In this document: one piece after another, positions 12,033 to 22,700 of the stretch
How the letters are laid out: every line of letters starts with the position of its first letter
Position numbering within the stretch: position 1 is the stretch's first letter
Source of the DNA: Petrosia ficiformis
Lineage: Eukaryota; Porifera; Demospongiae; Haplosclerida; Petrosiidae
NCBI GenBank assembly: GCA_947044365.1
Contig: OX345636.1
Span: 17,223,115 to 17,287,114, forward strand
Direction of reading: 5' to 3'
Length of the DNA: 64,000 bases
The notes under the pieces: generated by a model
Database searches by the model: none
Told to the model about the DNA's origin: nothing
The model's input: only the letters and a program-made list of their open reading frames with translations
Translations under genes and position numbers: made by a program

Positions 12033-12828
12033 CTATAATAAAATAAGATAATAATTATAGATCATTGATTGTGAAAGTCTTTCCATCTGCTAATTCATTG
12101 GGTTAAAATATTTTTCAATATTAGCTAGCTATAATATTCCACCAATTATACTAAAATAGCATTAATTACAATCTATTGATATAATTATCATGGATACAAA
12201 AACTATATAATAATCATTGTAGTCATAAAATACCTTTTTAAATGCAATTTCAGGTTTTTAAAGACCAACTTACATCATTACTCCCCTAATGGGCTGTTTA
12301 CAAAAGAAATTAATAATTATTAACATCATGTGATATTACATGCTGATGCACATCCCTCCCCCTATAATGTCACACATGAACGCATAAACTTTTACCATCG
12401 AGAAAATAACTAGAATATATTTGAAATATATTGTGGAACAATGGGTACAACAACAGGCATCAAAACAATATATATAAATATTCTTAGACATCAAAATTAC
12501 AGATATGTCATCCTTACCTTTTACAATGTAGACTGTAGACTCTAGTTTTATTGAAGTTTCTGGTGAGTTTTTCATCTTGTGTCAACTGTCATGAACCTTA
12601 ACCTCCCCTATTGTCACAATGACTTTAATTTAAGTTGTGAACAGCCCCTAAATAACATCACTGGTTTTTAGGCTAGTAACATATAATTATTGTAGTAAAA
12701 AATGTTTTTCTTTTCCTGATAGACACATTAATCCATGTTTGCATTGAATACCATTATGTTAAAATATAATTATATATATACTTTCAAAATTCAAAATTAG
12801 CTATGGTAGCTAACACAAACAAACTTAC

Positions 12829-12929
12829 GATAACAATTGCCACTGGCACTCAGATAACCAGGGCAACAATAAGTAAATGTCCTGTATGCTGTAGCATAAT
12901 TTATCTGAGGAGCCAAGCGGTATGCACTT
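12829..12929 (-). pseudogene. Copy A EMI second-half exon, open
   Basis: A 101-bp exon matching gene B 38113-38213 ([20 protein letters not shown]). Splice sites are intact. No first EMI exon or signal-peptide exon exists between here and the conserved 5' flank at 14925, so transcription of this copy would lack a secretion signal. Confidence 0.8.
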
Positions 12930-13064
12930 CTATAAGAAATAATTAAGATTAAGTACATTCATACATGTGTATTTACTGAAATTAACTCATTAATAATTGA
13001 TTAGTAATAGCATAATCTGTATCACTAATTTCATTTATTATGTTTTTCTAGAATTGTTAAAATC

Positions 13065-13350
13065 ACAAATGTACTGGTTAGTACTGTAACAAAGATGCAA
13101 ATTATAATTTAATTGGTCATACAGGTTGTCATGATGGCATACGTATCTATAATCAATTATCATGTCCAATATCTCTAGTAGATGCACAAAAAAGGTTTGG
13201 AAACCTAATAAAATATTATTCTACTTCTTTGTATATCTAATAGACATTATAAGGATAATTGAAATTACAATTATTGGATTACAGTAACAACCTACACAAC
13301 CAATTAAATTATAAATTCCCGTATTCCTTGCAAATGTATACTAACCAATA
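13065..13350. mobile_element. Small inverted-repeat element (MITE-like)
   Basis: Imperfect inverted repeats of roughly 60-70 bp: the left arm around 13073-13140 (contains ATAATTTAATTGGTCATACA) mirrors the right arm around 13285-13350. No coding capacity. It lies where copy A should have its first exons. Confidence 0.5.
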
Positions 13351-13819
13351 AATTAGACATTTTAACATTTCTATTTTTGCAGTGTATGATTTCATTAATT
13401 TTCCGTAATAAGTCAATTATTATTATTTAGCTATCAGTTAAACAACCAATTTCTGTTTTCAGTTGAGTATCGTACAGTCTGACTTGGATTCCAAATACCC
13501 CTTCATTTTTTTGCACCAGTCTCTTTCTTCCTTTAATATTATAGTAGCCATAGGCGGTGGAATGGGGAGAATATTGGGGGGGCTGAGACTTGCGGCACGT
13601 GAAGGGGCAGCGATTTTTTTCATAATTATATTCATGATGGGTGTGATCTAATTAATAATTATTATTTTTACGCTCGATAATGATTAATTACAAAAATTAC
13701 ATTTTAAAATGATCCAAAAAATTATCACCAAAACCAACACTCTCAATTTCAGCCATGTGTTCTTAAGCAAACCGCACCTATAATAGTAGTCATTGGTGGT
13801 CTTGATATCATTACTTACC

Positions 13820-13960
13820 AGCTGCATCTCCTGTGCATGAGTTTCATCACTATGCTGCTGCCTTTGTCACTTAGAAGCAGCAGAATCTAACTGATTCACA
13901 TCTAAACAGTCAAAAATAGTCTGCTGTCTACCTTCTGAAAGGCCATCTCAAATAAACAAA
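13820..13960 (-). pseudogene. Possible exon remnant, unrecognised
   Basis: The minus strand reads DGLSEGRQQTIFDCLDVNQL, an in-frame TGA, then HSDETHAQEMQL before a GTAAGT donor. It looks like a decayed exon of unknown origin in transposon-rich debris. Confidence 0.2.
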
Positions 13961-14044
13961 CTTGACAAGCGTCAATTACACGGAATATTATTGTTATTAA
14001 TTTTAATTAAAATTCGAATGTAATTCTGATGTCCGGGCCCAGGC

Positions 14045-14425
14045 CTAGTCAGGCCACGCCTGACTACGCCAGGGCGGCGCGGGTGTAGCTACGCCACTGG
14101 ATAGTTTTGAAATCGATCTTTCCACATGACCTACTAGTTCTCCTGATTTCACAATAGACACTGCGTACTTGTCATGTTCATTGTCCAGTTCAAGAGAAGT
14201 ATTCCAAGTTTCTCCTAATAATGGAGTCCATCTAGAATTATAAATGTGATGTCCGCAATGACACTTTCCAGAGTTAACGCGGTCATGTTTGATAAGGGAG
14301 GCCACACCTTTTTGAATAAACCACTGATTATTAGGCGCATGCGTTATAATAAGCGCATAGTGATAAGCGCGTACCTTAAAAAACCAGTTTTGCCACATAT
14401 TTATAACCACACCCATCTTGATCAA
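14045..14425 (-). pseudogene. HIRAN-like domain fragment, transposon-associated
   Basis: A minus-strand open frame of about 126 codons. Its middle (SRWTPLLGETWNTSLE, then HDKYAVSIVKSGELVGHV) resembles the HIRAN-like module that often appears in repeat-associated invertebrate proteins: W-T-P-x-x-G-E followed by D-x-Y-A-V and V-G-H-V. Only this fragment is present and the C-terminus runs into the repeat terminus ending near 14098. The family assignment is from remembered pattern. Confidence 0.45.
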
Positions 14426-14654
14426 GCATATAATGTGAGGTGTGGCTCAGCATCACAGATGCAACTGAATGCAGCTTCTTTGCAACTTTCTGGACCTCCT
14501 GAAGCAATCTAACACTCATCTCAACTATGCTTACTGCAAGTCTGCAAGCGAACGGTATTTTTCACTTATTCTTCCAACATCCCTTTCTCTCTCACTAGAA
14601 CTAGCTAGAAAGCAAGTCTATGCATCACACAGATCAACATTTTCCTTTTACTTT

Positions 14655-14720
14655 CAAGTGTCCGCCCTTTGATGTTACTTTGAAGCTAACTTCAAAGTAA
14701 CATCAAAGGGTGGACACTTG
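14655..14720. repeat. 31-bp inverted repeat, 4-nt loop
   Basis: Left arm 14655-14685 and right arm 14690-14720 are reverse complements with a single C/T difference (CCGCCC against GGGTGG); the loop is CTAA. A near-perfect long hairpin, possibly a fold-back element remnant. Confidence 0.8.
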
Positions 14721-14924
14721 AATCAACAAAGCGTGGGCGTTTTTGACCGACATGCCGCCACCACATTGGCATACTCTAGTAATCTACAGTAATTTGGGGT
14801 GTGGTACATCCAAGATCCCGTGAATTGCAGTTTAAATTCAGTATTCTATTAAGTTGGATACACTTCCTCTCTGACAGGATGATGTAAAATTACAACCTTA
14901 TAAAACTGAAAGGGATAGCAGACA

Positions 14925-15200
14925 TGCAACAGGAAGTACACTTCATTCGACTATATTTTGTGTGGGAAGCCAAGCAAAAACTGTTGGCTCATTACAAAAA
15001 CGAAACTCATATATATATGACCAATCATGTTGCAATTCAGTTTTTCAAGTGACTTCATATTAATAGTAAAATCAGTAAACAGTGTATTTATTTTACTCTA
15101 CACCTTAATTACATTTGCTTATTCTGTTATTTATCAAGAAAATCAAAAGTATCTAATTTCAAATTTACATAACTAGCAAAGAGTGATTATATAGAGTGAA
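14925..15200 (-). promoter_or_regulatory. Conserved 5' flank of receptor copy A
   Basis: Aligns in patches with the gene B upstream region 39070-39560. CAGGAAGTACACTTC occurs at 14930-14944 here and at 39073-39087, about 72 bp upstream of the gene B ATG. Further shared blocks are CAGTTTTTCAAGTGA and TTTATTTTACTCTACACC. The GGAAGT core is compatible with an ETS-type site (inference). Conservation by duplication alone is the alternative. Confidence 0.45.
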
Positions 15201-15383
15201 CACAAATTAGCAATTATAAACCACTTTACTATACACTTTTGTGTGGCAATCTTCATACACGGGTTCTAAGCCCTATAACCATTTTGATACTGATGTAGTG
15301 TCTTCTCACCATTGCAGTTGAAAGTTGATCTCCATGCACCTAGTAATATAATATGTACTTGTTCATCTTCTCTATTATTTTTA

Positions 15384-16260
15384 GGATTTTCCTCCCTGGC
15401 AACATGGCATATTGAACATAAACATTATGATTCAGGTGAGAGTGTGTAAATAAACTTATGCTTTTGTTATACAGTTGTTATGGAAGTATGGCTGGGATTA
15501 CAGTTCAAAAATGAACATATAGGCAAAGATGCAGTAGACATCTGCAAGTATCTTCAACTGTTTGTACCTGGAACTGGTCAGGTTTACCCGGTTGTACATG
15601 TAAAAGTCACCTTGCTCAAATTGCTTTTGGACAATAGAGTTCAGTGAATGCCATGTGTGAAATTCACACAGAGTCCTAATGTTTAAATGGAATTGTGGCA
15701 ACGACTGAGGATTGGCATCCAAAACAGTGTTTACTTCAGGTAAAAAAGAATTATAGTGATACATTAATTTTTTACATTTCAATTATATTATAATTATGTG
15801 TACAATTATACCACTTAAGATATTATTATAACATGCAATTGCAGGTAATTTGGCATATGCTGTACACTGAAGACTCTGCTGCTGACCAGTTTACACTATA
15901 TAAATTACAAAACCTCATTAATAGGAGAGAAGCTGAGCTGAGAAAAGAGCCTACTCATTATCTATTGTTGATAACTACATGCTTCCCCTATCCCCACGTG
16001 CACACTGGCGTCTTCTGATTCAGCAGAGCAAGACTATGTATTAAATTATGCCAAGATTTTGCTGACACTTGGAATGATTCATCGCTATTTTTGTGACTTT
16101 GTAAGGGAGGGAGATGGGGATCGAGTGCTCATGTGTTGGAAAATGCTGCTACTACTATTTAAACAAGATGGCAGAACATAATATGCACTAGGAGCTTTTA
16201 TATATATTATTAGTTCATGACTCAGCTCTGCTTTCTGCTCAAATGGCAACTCGACACAAA
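15384..16260 (+). pseudogene. Decayed DUF6589-family gene with introns
   Basis: Plus-strand exons at about 15384-15435, 15475-15739 and 15845-16260, with GT/AG introns between. The pieces follow the order I remember for DUF6589 proteins of transposon-rich invertebrate genomes: NEHIGKDAVDICKYLQLFVP; then, frameshifted, TEDWHPKQCLLQ; across a clean splice VIWHMLYTEDSAADQFTLYK and LQNLINRREAEL; then YAKILLTLGMIHRYFCDFV, REGDGDRVLMCWKMLLLLFK; and finally HDSALLSAQMA. Stops and frameshifts (for example TGA at 15655, TGA at 16016, TAA at 16178) show it is dead. It sits just upstream of the copy A 5' flank. Confidence 0.75.
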
Positions 16261-16329
16261 CATAATTATAATTATATGGTTTGAAAAGCGATGGCCCAAT
16301 GGGCCATAACAACACTATCTCCTCCAATA

Positions 16330-17780
16330 CAGTAAGTCGAACCCAACAACATATATATCCATTCTTTTTACAGTCTTATACATAATTTTTAACAGTTCTT
16401 ATATCAGTTTTACAATTAATGTATTTTAGCTAAAACAGCTAGACTAAGTAATTGCAGTTTCCTAAAGCTGAATTCGATGGTATTAAATAGTCTGTCACCT
16501 TGAAAGTTGAAACACAGAACTGCATCTCTTAATACACTATTTATATAATTATAAATGCACATTTACATTTATATATATATATATCTATATATTATGTATA
16601 TTTACTAGCGTAGTTTTAGTTTGACAGAACTGACTAGTTTTAGTTGTAGTTATAGTACTCCTAGTTTTCCTATATACTTTGGCTTGTGGCTTTGTTTCTG
16701 TTATATTACACTGGTTGAAAGAGTGCTCAAAAGCGGTGTACAAACACTGATCATGAATTGAGATGACAGAATAAGTGTGGGTATTATAAAATTAAATGAA
16801 ATAATAATAGTTCTAAAAAATTCTGTTGCTTGGGTTCAGTTACGTCATAATTGGCTATTGTCCCTATAGAGTGTGCTAACATGCTACTTTTTTCTCCATT
16901 TGATTTTTTTCGTTTAAAATAATTTTATAGCATTATGTTGTTCTTTTCAACAGTCATTGCATTACATCATACACTCCAGGAAGTCAACTTGTTAAGGGTT
17001 TTGAATCTATAATTGAATGGTTTTGTTTTGTTACGGTATATGCTATCTTTAATTGTGTAGCTAGTTCAAACCATATTGCAAGGTGATATATGCACAATTA
17101 TTTTCAATGTTGTAAATCCTATCATGTCATAGAGGTGCAGTGCTGCTTAGTTTATCACTTTTTGAAATCATTCTAGCAGTGAATTTTCGGGTTCTTACCA
17201 ATTTATCTTCATAACCTTTGTTGGAGGAGTCCATATAGAGTCACAACAATTAAACTGAGGTACGTATAGGTATTACTAGACAAATTAGATACAACTGTTG
17301 ATTTGATAAGCATATAAGCTAACAAATCTGTTTCTAGTCATCATTACTACATATATTGCAAACGTCAAGGACCAAAATTGCTCGCAAGCTATAATCACTA
17401 TATATAATCGCTTGTCTGGCAGTTTTGCTTTAATGGTGGGGTGCAGTTTTCAATTTATAAATATAGTAAAGCATTTTTTCTATTTATAGTAGCATACATT
17501 GCATGGAGAAACTCCCACAATAACATCTAAAAAGCACCACCATGCACCTCTGCCCTTTCCTCCTCCCTAAATGATTAAAGTAAACCATTGTTTAAATTTC
17601 TCATGTTAATTTATAAAACTACAATCAAGTATTTTAGAGCATGTATAGTACTACAACACATGTAATGCACGAATTGACTAAAACTGTATAACAAAATATT
17701 GATTAAATTTTAAAAAAGGAGTCTGTTTAAAAGACAACAATTATGGAGTTGTATGTATTAAGTATCACACGAGTCAAATA
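16330..17780. other. Intergenic stretch with a dispersed repeat
   Basis: No coding signal. About 16680-16790 (GGCTTGTGGCTTTGTTTCTG through GAGATGACAGAATAAGTGTG) recurs as its reverse complement at about 41290-41390. The part from about 17340 to 17780 is homologous to 49320-49640, so it is the shared 3' flank of the duplicated receptor genes. Confidence 0.5.
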
Positions 17781-17783
17781 TGT

Positions 17784-19710
17784 TTACTGGTTCCCACCCT
17801 CATCCTCTCTATTTTCATTGGGTATTTCTCCAGCCATGGTGTAAAACGGATTAGTAGCATTCATCGGCATGTAGTCACCATCACTTCTCTTGCTCTGGAT
17901 TGATATAGTGTCTTCTTTGTCTTTGACAGTAAAAGGATCAAGAGGCATTGTTGATGATGGCATAGGAAGTGGTGATGGAGTTTGGCGTTGAAAAGATCTC
18001 GGAACATCATAACTATTCTCATTATGAGGAAGTTGCTCTAACGATTCATATATTGGATCTTGTGCGAGTTTCAAAAATGGGTCGTCTCCAAGTTTACCTT
18101 TCATGTCATTGTTCATGTATTCCGGGGGAAGCTTTTTATCATAGTCATGGAGTTGTATTCGCTCTATAAGTAGCATTCTTCTTTTCAGTTTTCTTTTCCA
18201 AATGGTCACCACAATTATAATCACCAGTATGATCAAGACTATTGTGAAGTGATATAATAGGAAACATTTCATATGGTATGTGTGAATAATTGTAGCACTC
18301 CATAACATTTCATTTTCTCATGAATAGTATGTAATAACTAATTATACAGTTACCTATGCTATTAATTCTTAATATCATTGCAATTGCACATTTGATGCCA
18401 ACAATGAAAAATGTCTGATCATCACCTGATGATTGACCATTGCTATTGGCGTCATTGCATGCATGCATGCATACAGTAGGTATAAAATCACTGCAAAGTT
18501 AAATAAAAATGCATAATTATGCTAGTAAGAATTCATTAATATAATTCCTTAATGATTTTTTAGATCTTTTTCTTGTTGCTCAAGAATTGGCTTTTGATTT
18601 TTCACAATCATAATTATGTATGCCTTAAGTGAAGTGATTCTAAGCAGGTAAGTCAGTGTAAGTGCTTAGTTTCTAAAAGTGGGACATCTTCTCTCAGCCT
18701 CAGTCATTCATAGAAGTAGTTTAATAGTATCGCTAGTATCTAAACTATATACACTTTTCACACGTGGGAATGGGAATGATTATAATACACTACAGGTTAT
18801 ACCTATAATACTATGATATATTATTTGTTATTAAAAATACAAGTGTGTATATAGTAATTATGTTACTTTCTGTAAGAAACACATGTTAGAATGGATAATA
18901 CACCACAGTTTATACCTATAATACTATGATATATACATTGTACTGCTGTTTTTGTTACTATGCTTTATTATGACATGTAGTTGATATACTACTCCATATA
19001 CATCAAGATGAAGTAAAACTAGTACTTGTAAATATTTCCTAGCAGGAAAAACAAATCAACATTAAGAAAAATAAAATTGCATTGAAACTCCTGTAACCAG
19101 CTGAAGTGTAATTAATCTGTGATTGCATGTTTAGTTGTGAAATGTAGGATAAATTTAACTCATGTTGTTTCTAAAGTGGCAAATTTTTACTAGGCTGTAC
19201 CCCATCCACCATGTACTTTAGAAACAACACTTGTCTGATTTATCCTAAATTCCAATCCCCACCCATGCTATTACAATACAAATACGAACAATGAAAGCAT
19301 GGAAATAAATTTGAACGGTCCAATAAAGCCATGGTTTACAAGTATAGTCTTTGATCAAATAGATCCAGTATTTGAATTAATTCTACTAATATTAATTTTA
19401 GTAAATGGCACACCCTCAATTTCATATATGATAATTGTTTAGCATGATTATAAATGTATTTTGGATTAAACAGAACACAGAATGACTTACTCATTAGGAA
19501 GGTAGTTACAATTACAGGAATTATCAAAGTGAAAGTATTTCCTTCTGATTGCTAAGTTGAAGAAATTAGATATTGGTGACTGAAAATACAAACCAAAAAG
19601 CTTAACATGACTTGTTACTTCATTGATGCATGTAATGAACTACTACCATACCTTGGACACTACTGAAATTGATGGAGTTACAGAAGCCGATTCAGAAATG
19701 ACAGCTACAT
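17784..19710 (-). CDS. Gene B exons 17-19: stalk, transmembrane helix and signalling tail
   Basis: Exon 19652-19710 is a Ser/Val-rich stalk. Exon 19491-19551 encodes [15 protein letters not shown], and exon 17784-18238 continues [14 protein letters not shown], then KRKLKRR as stop-transfer. The tail (about 137 residues) has tyrosines near 2379, 2387 (YMNN, Grb2-type YxN), 2410 (YESL, YxxL), 2423 (YDVP, Crk-type), 2469 (YMPM, PI3K-type YxxM) and 2479 (NPFY, PTB-type NPxY). Stop TAA at 17784-17786. Confidence 0.85.
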
Positions 19711-22700
19711 CTGAAAGTATTACAAAATGGTATATTACACTTCAATACATACACCACTGACTAAATAATTAGTAAATAAACTGACTTGTTGTTGTAGTAG
19801 TAGTTGCCTCCACTAGTATCATACATTCATCCAAAAATGATGTTTCATTTGTACAAAATGAGCATTCACTTGAACCATACTCTGTTTGGTAGTGAGTTGG
19901 TGGGCACTGGGTACAAGGTTCCATTCCAGTGTCAGAATATGTATTTGGTTGACACAAAGCTATATATGTATTTAGTGGAAAAATACATGACTACTACCAT
20001 TATTTATTAATGCACAAATGTTTTACATTATAATAAATATTATTTGTATATACCTGTGCATTCTTCTAGAGATGAAGCTCCGATATCAGCTGTGCTGTAG
20101 TAATCAGGACATTGTTTACACTCAGCTTCACCCTTATCATTTTGATACATTCCTATCGGACACTCCAAACACTGAGGAATCTGTTCTTCCATGAACTGTC
20201 CATTACCACGATCAGTAAGTTGATCCACTAGTACATTACCATAATAACCAGGGGCACAACCAACTGTGAAATGAAGTGAATTTAAACAGTGAAAAACATA
20301 TGCATAATGACAAGAATAGATCTCATAGTGAACATTGATATATATTTCTATACTAACCACAAATGACAAGGCTTGAATCCACTTGGTATCCATTAGGGCA
20401 CACAAACACTCGAGGGCTAATACTCAGGCTGTTTTCAACAGAGTGGAAGTTTAATCCACTGATACTCATTACGATGCCACCATCTTCAGATGTCAAACTT
20501 ATCAAATTATTTCTATCTAGTTGAAGTTGTATTACTAAATCTCCTACTTTTGAGAACACTTCCTGTATACTATCGTAGGCAATATACTGAACATGAGGTG
20601 TCATCAACTTGAATGAAATAGTGATATTAAAATTCTTTTCAATAATTAGTTCGACATCTTGGATTTGAGTAGATGTCAGCTGCAATGAATTGTGAATGGT
20701 ATCGGCTACCATTTGTTTATAGTCAGATCTGTTGAAGTCTATACCAGCTGCAAGAGAAATGTCAAAATCTGGAGTAAAACGAATACTCATAGAATATTCA
20801 ATTCTTGCTACAGAAGCTGGCAACACTGTAAGGTATGTAGGTTCTGAAGAGACATTACCAATCCAGTTATAAGCCATACATGTATACCATCCCTCATCGG
20901 AAAGCCTTGGTTTGTCTAGTGAAAGTACATTGGCATTCACATCTACAATATCTGTCCATTCATCTGTGTTTGTAGCTCTGTAGAACCACCTCCAACCAGG
21001 AGGAGGCCAGGAGTGAGCATCGCAAGCCAAATTCAAACCATTGTCATACCCCTCAAATGTTTCTACTGAATTCACAAGGCTGAGATTGAGGATTGGTTGA
21101 TAATAGACATTAACAATTGTTGGAAGTGATGTTGCAATGCCAGAATCACTTGTGACAGAACAGCTATAATTACCTCCTTCTGATCTTTGTATATTCTGCA
21201 CAGAAAGTGTATTTGACCTTGAACTTAGCAGCATTGAGTTCCTTCTCCAAAGATATTTTAATGGAAGGTTTGAGGATACTCTGCAGGATAACTCCAGGGT
21301 ATCACCTATTGAGATATTCACCTCAGCTGGAGGTTGTTCAATGATCTGCGGAGGATCAGAGCACCAGTATTCCAGCCTTTTAAGATCTGACAAAATCTCC
21401 ATAACCTGTGAGAGAATGGTTTGAGCTTGATAAAATGTGTAGTTTTCATTGTAGCCTAGCCATAGAAAACTCTCCTTTGCTGCTGTAAGTGTTTGTTCAA
21501 TAGATTTTGCCTGTGGTAGCGGGGTATCTTGAATAATAAAAAAGAGAGCATCAAATGCTGATTGCAAGCAATCAATAAAGCTAACACATGAGAAGCCACC
21601 AATATCACTGCCATTTATATGTACCATTTCCATATTGGTTTGCCAACGAGGAAAAGAATTTTCATGAAGTGTTTCTAATAATTTCGTTATAGAAGATGAT
21701 TTGTCGTTTGTAAGTTGTGTATATGAATTAACTAACTTTGAAAAGAATTCTAAGTTCTGTTGCTGATTAGTTAAGTTGTTGTAACTAACAGAACTATTAT
21801 TAAGCACATCAAAGAAACTATTTTTGGTATTTTCAAACTGCTGTGATGATTTATTAAGTGATGCTGAAATCTGTTGAATATAGGATTCAATGTTGGCTGT
21901 ATTAATACATGTGTGTGAAAAATTGTCATTATATTGCACTGTCTGTCTTTTGCGAGATGACACGTCACTCCCTACAATATCTTCCAGAATTGCCTCTGCT
22001 AGTCTACGGTATATAAACTCTTTAGGTCTGTTAAAGTTGATGATGATGTTGATTTCATATGATTGACCTGAATACTCATAAATAAAATTAACAGGGAAGG
22101 CAATGGGTGTTGATATGGTTAAAACAGTAGTGAATGTTACATTTGTTATGTCTACAATATTCTCAGAGTCACTTAAACCACCTACTGCATGCAAGATAGA
22201 ATCGAAAACTTCCGTTTCTTGTAACACTTTCTCTTTGGCCTCTTTTCTTATATTCAAGTTTATGTATGTACTTTGAAGTGCATTGTCAATAATTATATAT
22301 TCTTGCTCTACTGCTTGTAGTTTTGTATATATTCTTGTCATTTCAACCTCAGAGATGGTGAAATTTGCTTTTGCGTCACTATAGGCTTTATACTTCAAAG
22401 TAAGACTGTTTTCTATATTCGCTAAAGCCTCTTGCATTTTCTCTTGGCACTCCAAATTATTTATCAAACAGCTAAGATTTTGAACACGCTCACTGCATGG
22501 ATATTCCATACAACACTCACCTGAGACTGATTCTTCATACACATTGGTTGTGCAAGGCTCTCCAATAATCTGTGTATAGGGTTCTTCTGAGTAATAAGGT
22601 TCTTGACGATAATCTGTAAATGGTACACATTCAGTTGTACAACAATCACCAACTGATATATAAAATATTGAAAACCATCGAAATGTCAAACATGGCTTAC

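Larger units (their letters stand above)
3387..12929 (-). pseudogene. Receptor copy A: degenerate EMI/EGF/CCP receptor paralogue
   Basis: Minus-strand exons homologous to gene B appear in the same order: EMI second half (12829-12929), EGF (11940-12032), EGF (10157-10279), EGF (9009-9128), partial EGF (8343-8440), EGF with stop (8025-8147), CCP (5635-6008), then a fused ectodomain block (about 3440-5333). The signal-peptide exon, first EMI exon, two EGF exons, Ig domains, cysteine repeats, transmembrane segment and tail are absent. Lesions include a TAG in the EGF at 8136-8138, a 4-bp deletion in the CCP exon, a TAA at 4997-4999 and a large internal deletion. Introns hold a TTAA-flanked element and a gag relic. 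Several EGF exons remain intact, so the decay is not uniform. Confidence 0.85.

Noticed and set aside
14246..14672. Plus-strand frames at 14246-14512 and 14469-14672
   Set aside because: They lie opposite the HIRAN-like frame and across a hairpin; composition and splice context do not support coding.
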